Origin: Maricaulis sp.
GTDB lineage: Bacteria; Pseudomonadota; Alphaproteobacteria; Caulobacterales; Maricaulaceae
Length of the DNA: 64,000 bases
Direction: 5' to 3'
NCBI RefSeq assembly: GCF_030149515.1
Contig: NZ_JASBRI010000013.1
Location: 124,001 to 188,000, forward strand
Shown here: positions 44,166 to 54,442 of the stretch, piece after piece
Layout: every line of letters starts with the position of its first letter
Numbering within the stretch: the stretch's first letter is position 1
Notes under the pieces: generated by a model
The model's database searches: none
Told to the model about the DNA's origin: nothing
The model's input: only the letters and a program-made list of their open reading frames with translations
Translations under genes and position numbers: made by a program

Positions 44166-44326
44166 CCTATATGATCCATAAGGCGGTGCGGCCTGTGGAA
44201 AACCCAATGCTGACCGGCATTTAGGATTCGGGGCGTGCCATTGCGCCGAACTGTCCGCGACCGGTGGCAATGGGCCACGAAGCGGCTGCACATTGATTCA
44301 AACAGGCGGTATGGCAGGAGGAATTC

Positions 44327-45862
44327 ATGGCGGCCCGCACAACCTCCGTGGCCTTCGAGGGGGCCGAGGCCCGCATCGTTGATGTGCAAGTGCAGGTTGC
44401 GGCCGGTCAGCAGCCGATATTCTCCGTGGTCGGACTTGGCGACAAGGCGGTAACCGAGAGCCGGGAACGGGTCCGGGCGGCGTTTGCGGCGCTGGGGCTT
44501 TCGCTGCCCTCGAAACGTCTGATCGTCAACCTGGCCCCGGCCGACCGGCCCAAGGAGGGCTCGCATTTCGACCTGCCCATCGCTGTGGCGGTGCTGGCCG
44601 AGATGGGCATCCTTCCCAAGGATGCGGCGGAAGAACATCTGGTCTTCGGCGAGCTGGGGGCCGATGCCCGCATCCGTCCCGCACCGGGCGCCCTGCCCGC
44701 GGCCGTTGCGGCCAATGCGGCGCAGCTCTCGCTGATCTGTCCGGAGGCCAGCGGCGCCGAGGCGGCCTGGGCCGGGGGCGATCTGCCCATCCTGGCGCCG
44801 GGCACGCTGATCCAGCTGATCAATCATTTCAAGGGCACCCAGGTTCTGGCCCGGCCGGTGCCGGGCGAACTCGCCGAGGCTGAAGCCCTGCCCGACCTGC
44901 GTCAGGTCAAGGGCCAGGAAGGCGCCAAACGGGCGCTGGAGATTGCCGCGGCCGGGCACCACAATCTGCTGATGGTCGGCCCGCCCGGATCGGGCAAGTC
45001 GATGATGGCCGAACGCCTGCCCGGCCTGCTGCCGGCGCTGGAACCGGACGAACTGCTCGACGTGTCGATGATCCATTCGGTCGCCGGCCTGCTCGAACGC
45101 GGGCGGCTTACGCGCAGCCGGCCCTATCGGGCGCCGCACCATTCGGCCTCCATGGCGGCGATGGTGGGCGGCGGCACCAAGGCGCGCCCGGGTGAGGCGT
45201 CGCTGGCCCATCGCGGCGTGCTGTTCCTCGACGAACTGCCCGAATTCCATCCCCAGGTGCTCGACAGCCTGCGGCAGCCGCTGGAAACGGGATCGATCAC
45301 CGTGGCTAGGGCGAACGCGCATATCGCCTATCCCGCCCGGTTCCAACTGGTTGCCGCGATGAATCCCTGCCGCTGCGGCGGTGGCGGGGCGGACGGCCGG
45401 ACCTGCCGGCGTGGGCCGCGATGCGCGATCGACTACCAGGCCAGGATTTCCGGTCCGATGCTCGACCGGATCGACCTGCAGATCCATGTGCCGCCGGTTA
45501 CGCCCGCGGACCTCGCCCTGCCGGCCCCGCCCGAAGGCACGGCCGAAGCGGCGACCCGTATTGCCGAGGCCCGGCGCATCCAGGCCGGACGCGGTCATCT
45601 CAACGCCCATCTGCCGACCGACATTCTCGACCATGTCGCTGCGCCCGACCGGGCCGGAGAGGCGTTGCTCAACGAGGCCGCCATGGCCCAGAATCTCACC
45701 GCGCGCTCCTATCACCGCGTCTTGCGCGTCGCCCGCACGATTGCCGATCTGGAGGGCCAGGACGGTGTGCGCCGCATCCATATCGCCGAGGCGCTGGCCT
45801 GCCGGCGTGGACTGGCCGCGGCCACCCAGGCGGTCAGCGGTCAGGCGCTGGCGGCACAATAG
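44327..45862 (+). CDS. comM: YifB/ComM family Mg-chelatase-like AAA ATPase
   Basis: 511 aa. An N-terminal Lon-protease-like domain (1-170) precedes a AAA+ domain with Walker A GPPGSGKS (218-225) and LFLDELPEF. The Cys-rich insertion NPCRCGGGGADGRTCRRGPRC is typical. ComM of naturally competent bacteria is a helicase promoting branch migration during recombination. An exact SOS box upstream suggests induction by DNA damage. Strong ribosome-binding site GGAGGA before the ATG. Confidence 0.94.
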   Translation: MAARTTSVAFEGAEARIVDVQVQVAAGQQPIFSVVGLGDKAVTESRERVRAAFAALGLSLPSKRLIVNLAPADRPKEGSHFDLPIAVAVLAEMGILPKDAAEEHLVFGELGADARIRPAPGALPAAVAANAAQLSLICPEASGAEAAWAGGDLPILAPGTLIQLINHFKGTQVLARPVPGELAEAEALPDLRQVKGQEGAKRALEIAAAGHHNLLMVGPPGSGKSMMAERLPGLLPALEPDELLDVSMIHSVAGLLERGRLTRSRPYRAPHHSASMAAMVGGGTKARPGEASLAHRGVLFLDELPEFHPQVLDSLRQPLETGSITVARANAHIAYPARFQLVAAMNPCRCGGGGADGRTCRRGPRCAIDYQARISGPMLDRIDLQIHVPPVTPADLALPAPPEGTAEAATRIAEARRIQAGRGHLNAHLPTDILDHVAAPDRAGEALLNEAAMAQNLTARSYHRVLRVARTIADLEGQDGVRRIHIAEALACRRGLAAATQAVSGQALAAQ

Positions 45863-46064
45863 GGCAGGCCTGTCCGACCCCCCCGCGGACGATGGGCGGC
45901 GTGGCGGCGGGCCCAGCACGGCAAGCGGCGCGGTCAGGTTGGGGAGGGGGCACCGGTGCGGACGGCCAGGCGCGCGGTGTGCCGGGAATCCACCCGGGCG
46001 CCCGGCTGTGTCGTGACCGCCGCCCGGCGCCGTGAAGGATGGTGCGTCACGACGCTTCGTTAAC

Positions 46065-46085
46065 CGGTTTTTGCTAGAAAAACCG
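46065..46085 (+). promoter_or_regulatory. Hairpin directly before the hybrid histidine kinase start
   Basis: Eight-base arms CGGTTTTT and AAAAACCG with a five-base loop end three bases before the kinase ATG. No ribosome-binding site is visible between hairpin and start. It could limit initiation at the kinase, or read as a weak terminator-like structure. The rest of the 226-base gap from comM shows no gene. Confidence 0.4.
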
Positions 46086-46088
46086 TCG

Positions 46089-47954
46089 ATGACTCAGGAT
46101 GATCGCCCCCACGGATCCGCGGGATCGATGCGCACGGCCGATGCGGACGCGCTGGACGGCCTGCTGCCGCTTGCGTTGGATGCGGCTGGTGAGCTGATAT
46201 TACTGCGCGGCTTTGGCGGCCGGGTCCTCTACGTCAATTCGGCTTTCCTCGATGCCTTCGGCGGTGCGCGTTCGGACTGGGTCGGGCGCTGGTTCTCCGT
46301 GGCTCCGCCGATCTCCGGCGGCGATGCGCGCCGCTATGAAATGCTCATGCGCACCCGGTCGGGACCCTTGTGGATCGAATGGGATGAACGTCTGCTGCCG
46401 GGCGGCAAGGGCGTGATCTCGGTCGGGCGCGATGTGACGCGCCGCCGCGAGGCGCACGAGGACCTGGAAGCCTCCCAGCGCGCCAAGTCCCTCTTCTTCG
46501 CCGCCGTCACCCACGAGCTGCGCACGCCGCTGGCCGGAGCGCTGGGGGTGGCACGCCTCATGGAAGCCACGCCGCTGCGGCCCGACCAGGCCGACTATAT
46601 CCGCTCCATGGCGGCCTCGGCCGAGCATGCGCTGGCCATGGTCGACGATATTCTGGACCTGTCGCGTCTGGAGGCCGGAAAGCTGGAATTGCGCCCCGAA
46701 GAAGTCGATGTCGCTGCCCTGGTGCGTGACACGGTCGAACTCGCGGCGCCACGGGCCCAGGAAAAGGGTCTGGAGATCGGTGTGGTTCACGCCGCCGGCG
46801 CGCCGTCCCGGATCGAGGGCGACGCGGCGCGGATCAAGCAGATCCTGTTCAACCTCATCGGCAATGCCGTAAAATTCACCGGCGAGGGCGGGGTGCGCAT
46901 CGATGTCGCCAATGCGCCGGGATCGGACGGCCGGGCCCGCCTCGCCATCTATGTCAGTGACACGGGACCGGGTATTTCCGAGGCTGACCAGGACAAGCTT
47001 TTCGAGCATTTCGAGCGTGGTGCGGCCGAGCGCAACGGTGCGGAAAGCGGGGCCGGTCTCGGCCTGGCCATGGTCCGCCGTCTGGTCGAGGCGATGGGGT
47101 CCACCATGGGTGTGGAAAGCCGCCTCGGCGAAGGCGCGAAATTCTGGGTGGTCTTCGACCTGCCCGTCCTGGAGGCGCCGGACACGGCGCCGCTGGCCGG
47201 CAAGCGCGTGGCCGTGGTGTCGGCCCAGCCGGTTCTGTCTGCCAGCCTCGCCGATCAGCTGACCGCGCTCGGCGCCGACGCGGTTTGCGTCGCCGATGCG
47301 GGCGAAATGGACCGGATCGGCGGGCGCGAGATCCTGCTGGATGCGGCCTGGACCGGGCCGGACATGCCGGCCGGCGCCGACCGAATCTGGCATCTTGTCG
47401 CTCCCGCGGAGAAGAAGGCCGTTCTGGAAAGCCGGGCTCGCGACAGTGATGGCTGGTTCGTCAAACCCGTGCGCGCCACCACTCTGATTGCGCGCCTGGG
47501 CGGGACCGCGATAGCGCACGAGGACGACCCGGCGGCGTCAGGGCAACGGCCGGCCTTCCAGCCGGATGTGTCCGATCTTTCCCTTCTGGTCGCCGAAGAC
47601 GATCCGGTGAACGCGCTGATCGCCCGTAAATGTCTGGAAAATCTTGGCATATCAGTCACCCTTGTGGCCGATGGCGAGGCCGCCAGCGAAGCGCTGGCCA
47701 CGGGCGCGTTCGACGCCGCCCTGCTCGACCAGCGCATGCCTCATTGCGACGGCCCCGATGTCGCGCGCAAGGCCCGGGCGGACGGCCTCACCCTGCCGCT
47801 GATCGCCCTGACGGCGAATGCCTCGGAAGCCGACCGCAAGCTGTGCCTTGAAGCGGGCATGGACGAATTCCTCTCCAAACCTCTCGATCCCGACCGGCTC
47901 AGTGCGGTGCTGATGCGCTTGTGCCGGAAGGAAAAGCGGGCCAGCATGGGCTGA
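46089..47954 (+). CDS. PAS-containing hybrid histidine kinase with two receiver-like domains
   Basis: 621 aa, no transmembrane segment. A PAS-like domain (about 30-115) is followed by HisKA with His142 in THELRTPL, HATPase with N-box NLIGNAVKF, DTGPGIS and GAGLGLAM, a degenerate receiver (about 372-470) without the acidic pair, and an intact C-terminal receiver with Glu503-Asp504-Asp505, phospho-acceptor Asp547, Thr575 and Lys597. A cytosolic phosphorelay kinase. No cognate HPt protein or response regulator is adjacent. Some architecture recalls cell-cycle kinases of Caulobacterales, but identity with any of them cannot be claimed. Confidence 0.88.
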   Translation: MTQDDRPHGSAGSMRTADADALDGLLPLALDAAGELILLRGFGGRVLYVNSAFLDAFGGARSDWVGRWFSVAPPISGGDARRYEMLMRTRSGPLWIEWDERLLPGGKGVISVGRDVTRRREAHEDLEASQRAKSLFFAAVTHELRTPLAGALGVARLMEATPLRPDQADYIRSMAASAEHALAMVDDILDLSRLEAGKLELRPEEVDVAALVRDTVELAAPRAQEKGLEIGVVHAAGAPSRIEGDAARIKQILFNLIGNAVKFTGEGGVRIDVANAPGSDGRARLAIYVSDTGPGISEADQDKLFEHFERGAAERNGAESGAGLGLAMVRRLVEAMGSTMGVESRLGEGAKFWVVFDLPVLEAPDTAPLAGKRVAVVSAQPVLSASLADQLTALGADAVCVADAGEMDRIGGREILLDAAWTGPDMPAGADRIWHLVAPAEKKAVLESRARDSDGWFVKPVRATTLIARLGGTAIAHEDDPAASGQRPAFQPDVSDLSLLVAEDDPVNALIARKCLENLGISVTLVADGEAASEALATGAFDAALLDQRMPHCDGPDVARKARADGLTLPLIALTANASEADRKLCLEAGMDEFLSKPLDPDRLSAVLMRLCRKEKRASMG

Positions 47955-47980
47955 TCCCATCCCCGCGGAGTTTCAGTGAC

Positions 47981-49318
47981 ATGGCCGAAACCAGTGCGCA
48001 GCCAAGGACGACCTGGCTGAAGACCCTGACTGTGTATGCGACACCGGTCATGATCTCGATGCTGATCCTCGGCTTCGCCTCCGGCCTGCCGCTCTACATG
48101 GTATTCCAGAAGCTGTCCTACTGGCTGCGCGATGCCGGGATCGAGCGCTCGACCATCGGGTTTTTCTACTTCGTCACCCTGTCCTATACGCTGAAATGGT
48201 TGTGGGCGCCGGTCATCGACCGCGTGAAGCTGCCGGTCCTGCACCGGCTTCTCGGTGCCCGGCGGTCCTGGATCGTGACGGCGATTGCGGGAACCGTGGT
48301 CGCGCTGATCGTCATTTCCCAGACCGATCCGCTGGTCAGCCTGGTTCCGGTCGCCATCGCGGCGCTCTTGCTGGCCTATTCCGGCGCCACGCTTGACGTG
48401 GCGATCGATGCCTGGCGGATCGAGTCCGCGCCCAATGACATGCAGGCCAACATGGCCGCGGCCTATTCCTTCGGCTACCGCATCGCCTACATGACCTCCG
48501 GTCTGGGTCTGGCCATATCGGAATGGGCAGACTGGGACATTTCCTTCCTGGCCATGGCCGGGGCGATGGTCGTTTCCGGCGGTCTTGTCTTCCTGATGAA
48601 AGAGCCCAAGGCCGGTGCGGGCCGGCGCGAGCTGGAAGGCAGTTTCGCGCTGAAGGTCGTGCGGGCGGTCTGGCAACCCTTCAAGGATTTCTTTGCGCGT
48701 CTGGGCTGGTGGATCTTCCCGGTCATCGCGCTGATTTCGCTTTACCGAATCAGCGATTTCACCATGGGTGTCATGGCTGCGCCGCTGTATTCGGACCTCG
48801 ATTTCGACCGCGCGGTCGTTGGCGGGATACAGGGCGGACCGGGTCTGGCAGCCACCATGTTCGGCCTGTTCATTGGCGGTGTCGTCGCGTTCCGGATCGG
48901 GTTGATGCGGGCGTTGGTGATTGGCCTGGTGATCACCTTCATCACCAACGGCGCCTATGCCTGGCTGGCGGCCACTGCCCAGCCCGACGATGCGTGGAAG
49001 CTGATGGTGGCGATCGTGGGCGACAATCTGGCCGGAGGCTTTGTCACGACGGTCTTCATCGCCTACCTCTCCAGCCTCGTCGATCCGGCCAGCGCGGCAA
49101 CCCAATACGCTTGGGTCAGTTCCTTCTATGCCCTGTTCGCGAAATTCCTGTCGGGTTTTTCCGGCGTGCTGGCGGATGCGGTCGGCTGGGTGATGTTCTT
49201 CATTCTCACTGCGGCCTGGACCCTGCCTGCGGCAGTCCTGTTGATCGTCGTGATCGCCTATGGGCCCGCCGCCGCGCGCGGCGAATTCAAGTTCGCCGAA
49301 CGCGAGACGGTAGACTGA
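47981..49318 (+). CDS. AmpG-like major facilitator permease
   Basis: 445 aa with about 12 transmembrane helices. The opening MLILGFASGLPLYMVFQKLSYWLRDAGI is the AmpG hallmark, and YTLKWLWAPVIDRVKLP the following loop. AmpG imports anhydromuropeptides from the periplasm for recycling, which would fit with MltA encoded earlier in the window. The ATG lies 26 bases after the kinase stop on the same strand. An acetyl-CoA-transporter-like MFS function is less likely. Confidence 0.88.
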   Translation: MAETSAQPRTTWLKTLTVYATPVMISMLILGFASGLPLYMVFQKLSYWLRDAGIERSTIGFFYFVTLSYTLKWLWAPVIDRVKLPVLHRLLGARRSWIVTAIAGTVVALIVISQTDPLVSLVPVAIAALLLAYSGATLDVAIDAWRIESAPNDMQANMAAAYSFGYRIAYMTSGLGLAISEWADWDISFLAMAGAMVVSGGLVFLMKEPKAGAGRRELEGSFALKVVRAVWQPFKDFFARLGWWIFPVIALISLYRISDFTMGVMAAPLYSDLDFDRAVVGGIQGGPGLAATMFGLFIGGVVAFRIGLMRALVIGLVITFITNGAYAWLAATAQPDDAWKLMVAIVGDNLAGGFVTTVFIAYLSSLVDPASAATQYAWVSSFYALFAKFLSGFSGVLADAVGWVMFFILTAAWTLPAAVLLIVVIAYGPAAARGEFKFAERETVD

Positions 49319-49327
49319 TCCCGCGGT

Positions 49328-51613
49328 CTACTCCGCCAGCGGTGTATCCACTTCGTGCTTTTCCGGGTCGTAGGCGGCCAGGGCGGCCAGCGTGGTGATT
49401 TCGCTGACCGAGGCGCCCAGCCGGGCGATCTGCACCGGTTTTTCCACGCCCACCAGCATCGGCCCGATCACGGTCGCCCCGCCGGCCACGCGCAGGAGTT
49501 TGGTGGCAATCGAGGCGGCGTGGATGGCCGGCATGACCAGCACATTGGCGGGGCCTTTCAGACGCGAGAAGGGGTAGAGGAAGCGGTGTGACGGATCGAG
49601 CGCCACATCGACATTCATCTCGCCCTCGTATTCGAAATCCACGCCCCGCTGGTCGAGCAGTCGGACGGCCTCCTGCAGTTTGTCCGAACGGTTGCCGGAG
49701 GGATTCCCGAAGGTGGAGTAGGACAGGAAGGCGACGCGCGGGGTGAAGCCGAAACCCTTGGCCGTTGCCGCGGTTTCCTCGGCAATGTCGGCGAGCGCCT
49801 CGCTGTCGGGAAATTCGGCGATATTGGTGTCGGCGATGAACAGGGTGCGCCCTTTCGCCAGGGCAATCGACATACCCATCACGCGCTGTCCCGGTGCCGG
49901 ATCGAGCACTAGGCTGACATCCCCCAGCGCCGCCGCGTAGGAGCGTGTGGTGCCGGTGATCATGCCGTCGGCATCGCCAAGCTTGACCATACAGGCCGAA
50001 AAGACATTGCGGTCATTGTTGACCAGACGCTGCACGTCCCGGCGCAGATATCCCTGACGCTGCAGGCGTTGGTACAGGAAATCGGCATAGTCGGCATTGC
50101 GGTCGGAAACGCGGGCATTGACGATCTCGATGGCATCCTCCGGCACACCTACAAGGCGCATATTGGCCCGTGTGATCTCCTCGCGCCCCACCAGAACGGC
50201 CTTGCCCAATTCCTGGTTCTGGAAGGCATAGGCGGCGCGGATCACCGACGGTTCCTCGCCTTCGGCGAAGACGATGCGGCGGCCATGACCCATCACCGCG
50301 CCCTGGATACGCTGCAGCAGGGCCGCTGTGGGGTCGAGCCGGCGCGCCAGGAAAGCGCGATAGGCGGTCATGTCCGGAATGGGCTTGCGTGCCACACCGG
50401 TATCCATCGCCGCCTGGGCGACATAGGGCGGGACATAGTGGATGAGGCGCGGATCGAAGGGTGAGGGGATGATGTAGTCGCGGCCGAAACTGGGACGCGA
50501 GCCGTGATAGGCCGCGGCCACCTCGTCGGGCACGTCCTCCTTGGCGAGGGCGGCGAGCGCCTGGGCCGCAGCGATCTTCATTTCCTCGTTGATCGTGCGG
50601 GCGCGCACGTCGAGCGCGCCGCGGAAGATATAGGGAAAGCCCAGGACGTTGTTGACCTGGTTGGGGTAATCGGAGCGGCCTGTGGCGATGATCGCATCCT
50701 CGCGCACCGCGCGAACGTCTTCCGGCCTGATCTCCGGATCCGGATTGGCCATGGCGAAAATGATCGGGTCCCTGGCCATGGCCTTGACCATGTCCTGGGT
50801 CACCGCGCCCGCGACCGAGAGGCCGAGGAAGCAGTCCGCCCCCTCCAGCGCATCGGCGAGGGAGCGGCGGCCGGTTTCCACGGCATGGGCCGCCTTCCAC
50901 TGGTTCAGCCCGTCGCGGCCGGTATGGATGACACCCTTCGAGTCGCACAGAATGGCGTTTTCCGGCTTCACGCCCATCGCCTTGAGCAGTTCCAGGACAG
51001 CGATCCCCGCCGCGCCGGCCCCGTTGACGACGACCTTGAGATCTTCGATGCGGCGGTCGGTGAGATGGCAGGCATTGATGATGCCGGCGGCCGAAATGAT
51101 GGCTGTGCCGTGCTGGTCGTCGTGGAAAACCGGCACGTCCAGCACTTCGCGCAGGCGCTGTTCGATGATGAAGCTCTCCGGCGCCTTGATGTCTTCCAGA
51201 TTGATGCCACCGAACGTGTTGCCGATGCGCTTCACGCATTCGATGAAGGCGTCGGCATCGGTCTCCTCGACTTCCACGTCGATGGCGTCGATATCGGCAA
51301 AGCGCTTGAACAGCACCGCTTTGCCTTCCATCACCGGCTTCGATGCCATCGCGCCCAGATCGCCCAGTCCCAGAATGGCCGTGCCGTTGGAGATCACGGC
51401 GACCATATTGCCTTTGGATGTGTAGTCGTACACGGCGTCCGGATTGGCGGCGATCGCCTTGACGGGGGCGGCTACGCCCGGACTGTAGGCCAGCGACAGA
51501 TCGCGCTGGGTGGCCATCGGCTTGGTCGGGGACAGGGCGAGCTTGCCGGGCACGGGGTCCTTGTGGAAGGCGAGCGCTTCGTCGTCCTCGACATGGCTGG
51601 TTCTGTCACTCAT
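49328..51613 (-). CDS. maeB: NADP-dependent malic enzyme with C-terminal phosphotransacetylase-like domain
   Basis: 761 aa. The malic enzyme half (to about 420) has YSPGVAAPVKAI, the VFHDDQHGTAI metal-site segment and the NADP loop VVNGAGAAGIAVLELL. The remaining 330 residues match phosphate acetyltransferase, which in MaeB proteins is catalytically inactive and may bind acetyl-CoA. The enzyme decarboxylates malate to pyruvate with NADPH formation. The ATG is preceded by AGGGAC; a 56-codon upstream extension has no family character. Divergent from mutS. Confidence 0.95.
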   Translation of the reverse strand: MSDRTSHVEDDEALAFHKDPVPGKLALSPTKPMATQRDLSLAYSPGVAAPVKAIAANPDAVYDYTSKGNMVAVISNGTAILGLGDLGAMASKPVMEGKAVLFKRFADIDAIDVEVEETDADAFIECVKRIGNTFGGINLEDIKAPESFIIEQRLREVLDVPVFHDDQHGTAIISAAGIINACHLTDRRIEDLKVVVNGAGAAGIAVLELLKAMGVKPENAILCDSKGVIHTGRDGLNQWKAAHAVETGRRSLADALEGADCFLGLSVAGAVTQDMVKAMARDPIIFAMANPDPEIRPEDVRAVREDAIIATGRSDYPNQVNNVLGFPYIFRGALDVRARTINEEMKIAAAQALAALAKEDVPDEVAAAYHGSRPSFGRDYIIPSPFDPRLIHYVPPYVAQAAMDTGVARKPIPDMTAYRAFLARRLDPTAALLQRIQGAVMGHGRRIVFAEGEEPSVIRAAYAFQNQELGKAVLVGREEITRANMRLVGVPEDAIEIVNARVSDRNADYADFLYQRLQRQGYLRRDVQRLVNNDRNVFSACMVKLGDADGMITGTTRSYAAALGDVSLVLDPAPGQRVMGMSIALAKGRTLFIADTNIAEFPDSEALADIAEETAATAKGFGFTPRVAFLSYSTFGNPSGNRSDKLQEAVRLLDQRGVDFEYEGEMNVDVALDPSHRFLYPFSRLKGPANVLVMPAIHAASIATKLLRVAGGATVIGPMLVGVEKPVQIARLGASVSEITTLAALAAYDPEKHEVDTPLAE

Positions 51614-51714
51614 CCCCGGTAGGTCCCTGTTTGTTGTGATGTCTGGCGATGCTATGGCGTCTAGCCGCTTCCCACCCTTGCACGCAACTTGAAACCTCGC
51701 CACCGTTTCGCGCC

Positions 51715-54408
51715 ATGAACGCCCTGACAACGCTCCCGATTCCCGCCGACCGGACGTTTCCCTCCGCCGAGGGCGCAACACCGATGATGGTGCAGTATCT
51801 CGATCTGCGGGCCCAGGCGCCGGCCGATGCGCTGCTGTTCTACCGTATGGGCGACTTCTACGAGCTCTTCTTCGACGATGCGGTGCGCGCGGCGGCGGCG
51901 CTGGATATCGCGCTGACCCGGCGCGGCGAGCATCAGGGTGAGCCGATCCCGATGTGTGGCGTGCCGGCGGCGACGGCCGAAGCCTATCTGGCGCGGCTGA
52001 TCAGGGCAGGCTTCAAGGTCGCTGTCGGCGAGCAGACCGAGGATCCCAAGGCAGCCAAGGCGCGCGGCGGATCGAAAGCGGTCGTGCAACGCGCCATCAC
52101 GCGCATCGTCACGCCGGGCACGCTGACCGAGGACAGCCTGCTCGATCCGCGCTCGTCCAACCGGATTGCGGCACTCGCGCGTCTGGCAAGCGGTGAAGCG
52201 GCGATCGCCTGGGCGGAAGTGTCCACGGGCGAGTTCGCGGTGTCGGTCGTGTCGCCGTCCGCGCTCGCTGCGGAACTGGCGGCGATGAACCCGGCCGAAC
52301 TCCTGGTCGAGGAGAGCGCATTCTCCGAGGCGGCCGGCCTGGCGCCGCGATCCACGCTGACACCGCTGCCGCGCGCCAAGTTCGACGTGGCCTCGGCCGA
52401 ACGTCAGCTCAAGTCCCAGTTCGGTGTGCAGGAACTCACCGCCTTCGGCGATTTCTCCAAAGCCGAGCGGGCGGCACTGGGGGCTTTGCTGGACTATCTC
52501 GCGCTGTCCCAGGCCGGTGCGCCCGCCAAGCTCGCCCCGCCGCGCCAGGCGCGCGAAGGCAGCGTATTGGCCATCGACCCCGCGACCCGCGCCAGCCTCG
52601 AGATCGAGCGGACTTTGTCAGGAGAGCGTCAGGGGTCATTGCTGGACGCCATCGACCGCACCGTCACAGCGCCCGGCGCGCGGGCGCTGGCCGAACGTCT
52701 GGCGCGGCCGCTGACCGAGGTGGCAGCTATCGAGGCCCGGCTGGATGCGATCGCCTGGTTCGAGCGCGAAGCCGCGGCCCGGCGCGATCTGCGCGACCGG
52801 CTGAAGACGGCGGGCGATGCCGAGCGCGCCCTGTCGCGGCTGCTTCTGGGCCGGGGAGGCCCGCGCGACCTGAAAGCGCTGTCCGGTGCGCTGCTTGAGG
52901 GAGAGGCCATCGCGGCCCGGCTGCTGGACGAAAGGCTCGACACTCCGCCCGGGCAGATCGCCGCGGGGATCGCCGCGTTGACCCTGGCCGACAAGCCGGG
53001 CCTTGCCCGGCTGGTGAACGATCTGGAGCGCGCCATCGCCGACGAGCCGCCGCTTCTGGCACGCGATGGCGGTTTCGTGGCTGAAGGCTGGATGCCCGAA
53101 ATCGACGAAACCCGGCAATTGCGCGATGCCTCGCGCCGGGTCGTGGCCGGCTTACAGCAGACCTATGCCGAAGCCACCGGGGTTTCCAGCCTGAAGATCA
53201 AGCACAACAATGTCCTGGGTTATTTTGTCGAGGTGACGGCCAAGCATGCCGACACGCTGATGGGTGAGGACAGCTTTATCCACCGCCAGACCATGGCCAA
53301 TGCGGTGCGCTTTACAACGACCGAGCTGGCCGAGCTGGAATCGAAGATCGCCAGCGCCGGCGAGCGGGCTCTCGCCATGGAAATGGAGACATTTTCCAGT
53401 CTGTGCGACCGGGTGGAGGCACAGGCCGCCGAAATTCGTTCTGCCACGCGCGCGCTGGCAGAATTCGATGTCTCTTCAGCACTTGCCGAATGGGCCGAAG
53501 AGACCGGCGCATGCAGGCCTCAAGTTAACGATTCATTTACTTTTTCGGTCGAGGGCGGACGCCATCCCGTGGTCGAGCGGGCGTTGGCGAGGTCCGGCGA
53601 GGGACGGTTCACCCCCAATTCCTGCCAATTGGACGGATCGGGGGAAAATGCGGCTCGCCTGAGCTTCGTCACCGGTCCGAACATGACGGGCAAATCGACC
53701 TATCTGCGCCAGAATGCGCTCATCCTTATGTTGACCCAGGCGGGCATCTACGTGCCTGCCGAAAGGGCCGTCATCGGTGTTGCCGACCGGCTCTATTCCC
53801 GGGTCGGGGCGGCCGACGATCTGGCGCGCGGCCGTTCGACCTTCATGGCCGAGATGATCGAGACGGCGGCTATCCTCAACCAGGCGACGCCTCGCAGTTT
53901 TGTCATTCTCGACGAGATCGGCCGTGGCACGGCGACCTATGACGGCCTGTCGATCGCCTGGGCCGCGGCGGAACACTTGCACGAGGTCAATCGTTGCCGG
54001 GCCCTGTTCGCGACGCATTATCACGAATTGACCCGCCTGGCCGACGATCTGGACGCGGCCGGAAATTGCTCGCTGAAGGCCAAGGAATGGAAGGGTGAGC
54101 TGGTTTTCCTGCACGAAGTGGGACCGGGCGCCGCTGACCGGTCCTACGGGATCGAGGTGGCACGCCGGGCCGGACTGCCACGAAAGGCAGTCAGCCGGGC
54201 GCAATCCATCCTGAAACGCCTGGAATCGGACGGAAAGCCGGCCGCAGCGCTGGACATGCTTCCGCTCTTTGCCGTTGCCGAGCCGGGGCCGGAGCCCCTT
54301 GTCTCGCCGGTCGAGGAGCGTCTCGCCGCGGTCGATGCCGACGGCCTGTCTCCGCGCGAGGCGCTCGAGCTCGTCTATCAGCTGAAATCACTGGCGAATG
54401 AGGCGTGA
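51715..54408 (+). CDS. mutS: DNA mismatch repair protein MutS
   Basis: 897 aa. The mismatch-recognition element [11 protein letters not shown] is near residue 45. The ATPase has Walker [16 protein letters not shown] and [22 protein letters not shown], followed by the [10 protein letters not shown]-like LFATHYHEL. The C-terminus has the short dimerisation tail. It recognises mispairs and recruits MutL. The ATG was chosen by length; a Met-Met pair 22 codons in is an alternative. Followed by glnD after 34 bases. Confidence 0.97.
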   Translation: MNALTTLPIPADRTFPSAEGATPMMVQYLDLRAQAPADALLFYRMGDFYELFFDDAVRAAAALDIALTRRGEHQGEPIPMCGVPAATAEAYLARLIRAGFKVAVGEQTEDPKAAKARGGSKAVVQRAITRIVTPGTLTEDSLLDPRSSNRIAALARLASGEAAIAWAEVSTGEFAVSVVSPSALAAELAAMNPAELLVEESAFSEAAGLAPRSTLTPLPRAKFDVASAERQLKSQFGVQELTAFGDFSKAERAALGALLDYLALSQAGAPAKLAPPRQAREGSVLAIDPATRASLEIERTLSGERQGSLLDAIDRTVTAPGARALAERLARPLTEVAAIEARLDAIAWFEREAAARRDLRDRLKTAGDAERALSRLLLGRGGPRDLKALSGALLEGEAIAARLLDERLDTPPGQIAAGIAALTLADKPGLARLVNDLERAIADEPPLLARDGGFVAEGWMPEIDETRQLRDASRRVVAGLQQTYAEATGVSSLKIKHNNVLGYFVEVTAKHADTLMGEDSFIHRQTMANAVRFTTTELAELESKIASAGERALAMEMETFSSLCDRVEAQAAEIRSATRALAEFDVSSALAEWAEETGACRPQVNDSFTFSVEGGRHPVVERALARSGEGRFTPNSCQLDGSGENAARLSFVTGPNMTGKSTYLRQNALILMLTQAGIYVPAERAVIGVADRLYSRVGAADDLARGRSTFMAEMIETAAILNQATPRSFVILDEIGRGTATYDGLSIAWAAAEHLHEVNRCRALFATHYHELTRLADDLDAAGNCSLKAKEWKGELVFLHEVGPGAADRSYGIEVARRAGLPRKAVSRAQSILKRLESDGKPAAALDMLPLFAVAEPGPEPLVSPVEERLAAVDADGLSPREALELVYQLKSLANEA

Positions 54409-54442
54409 CGGGATTGAGGCCGCACTCTAGATTGATCGCAAG

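Noticed and set aside
44171-44224. 17-codon upstream open frame in the comM leader
   Set aside because: It starts six bases after the SOS box with no ribosome-binding site and may not even be transcribed in full. Noted only as a possible leader peptide.
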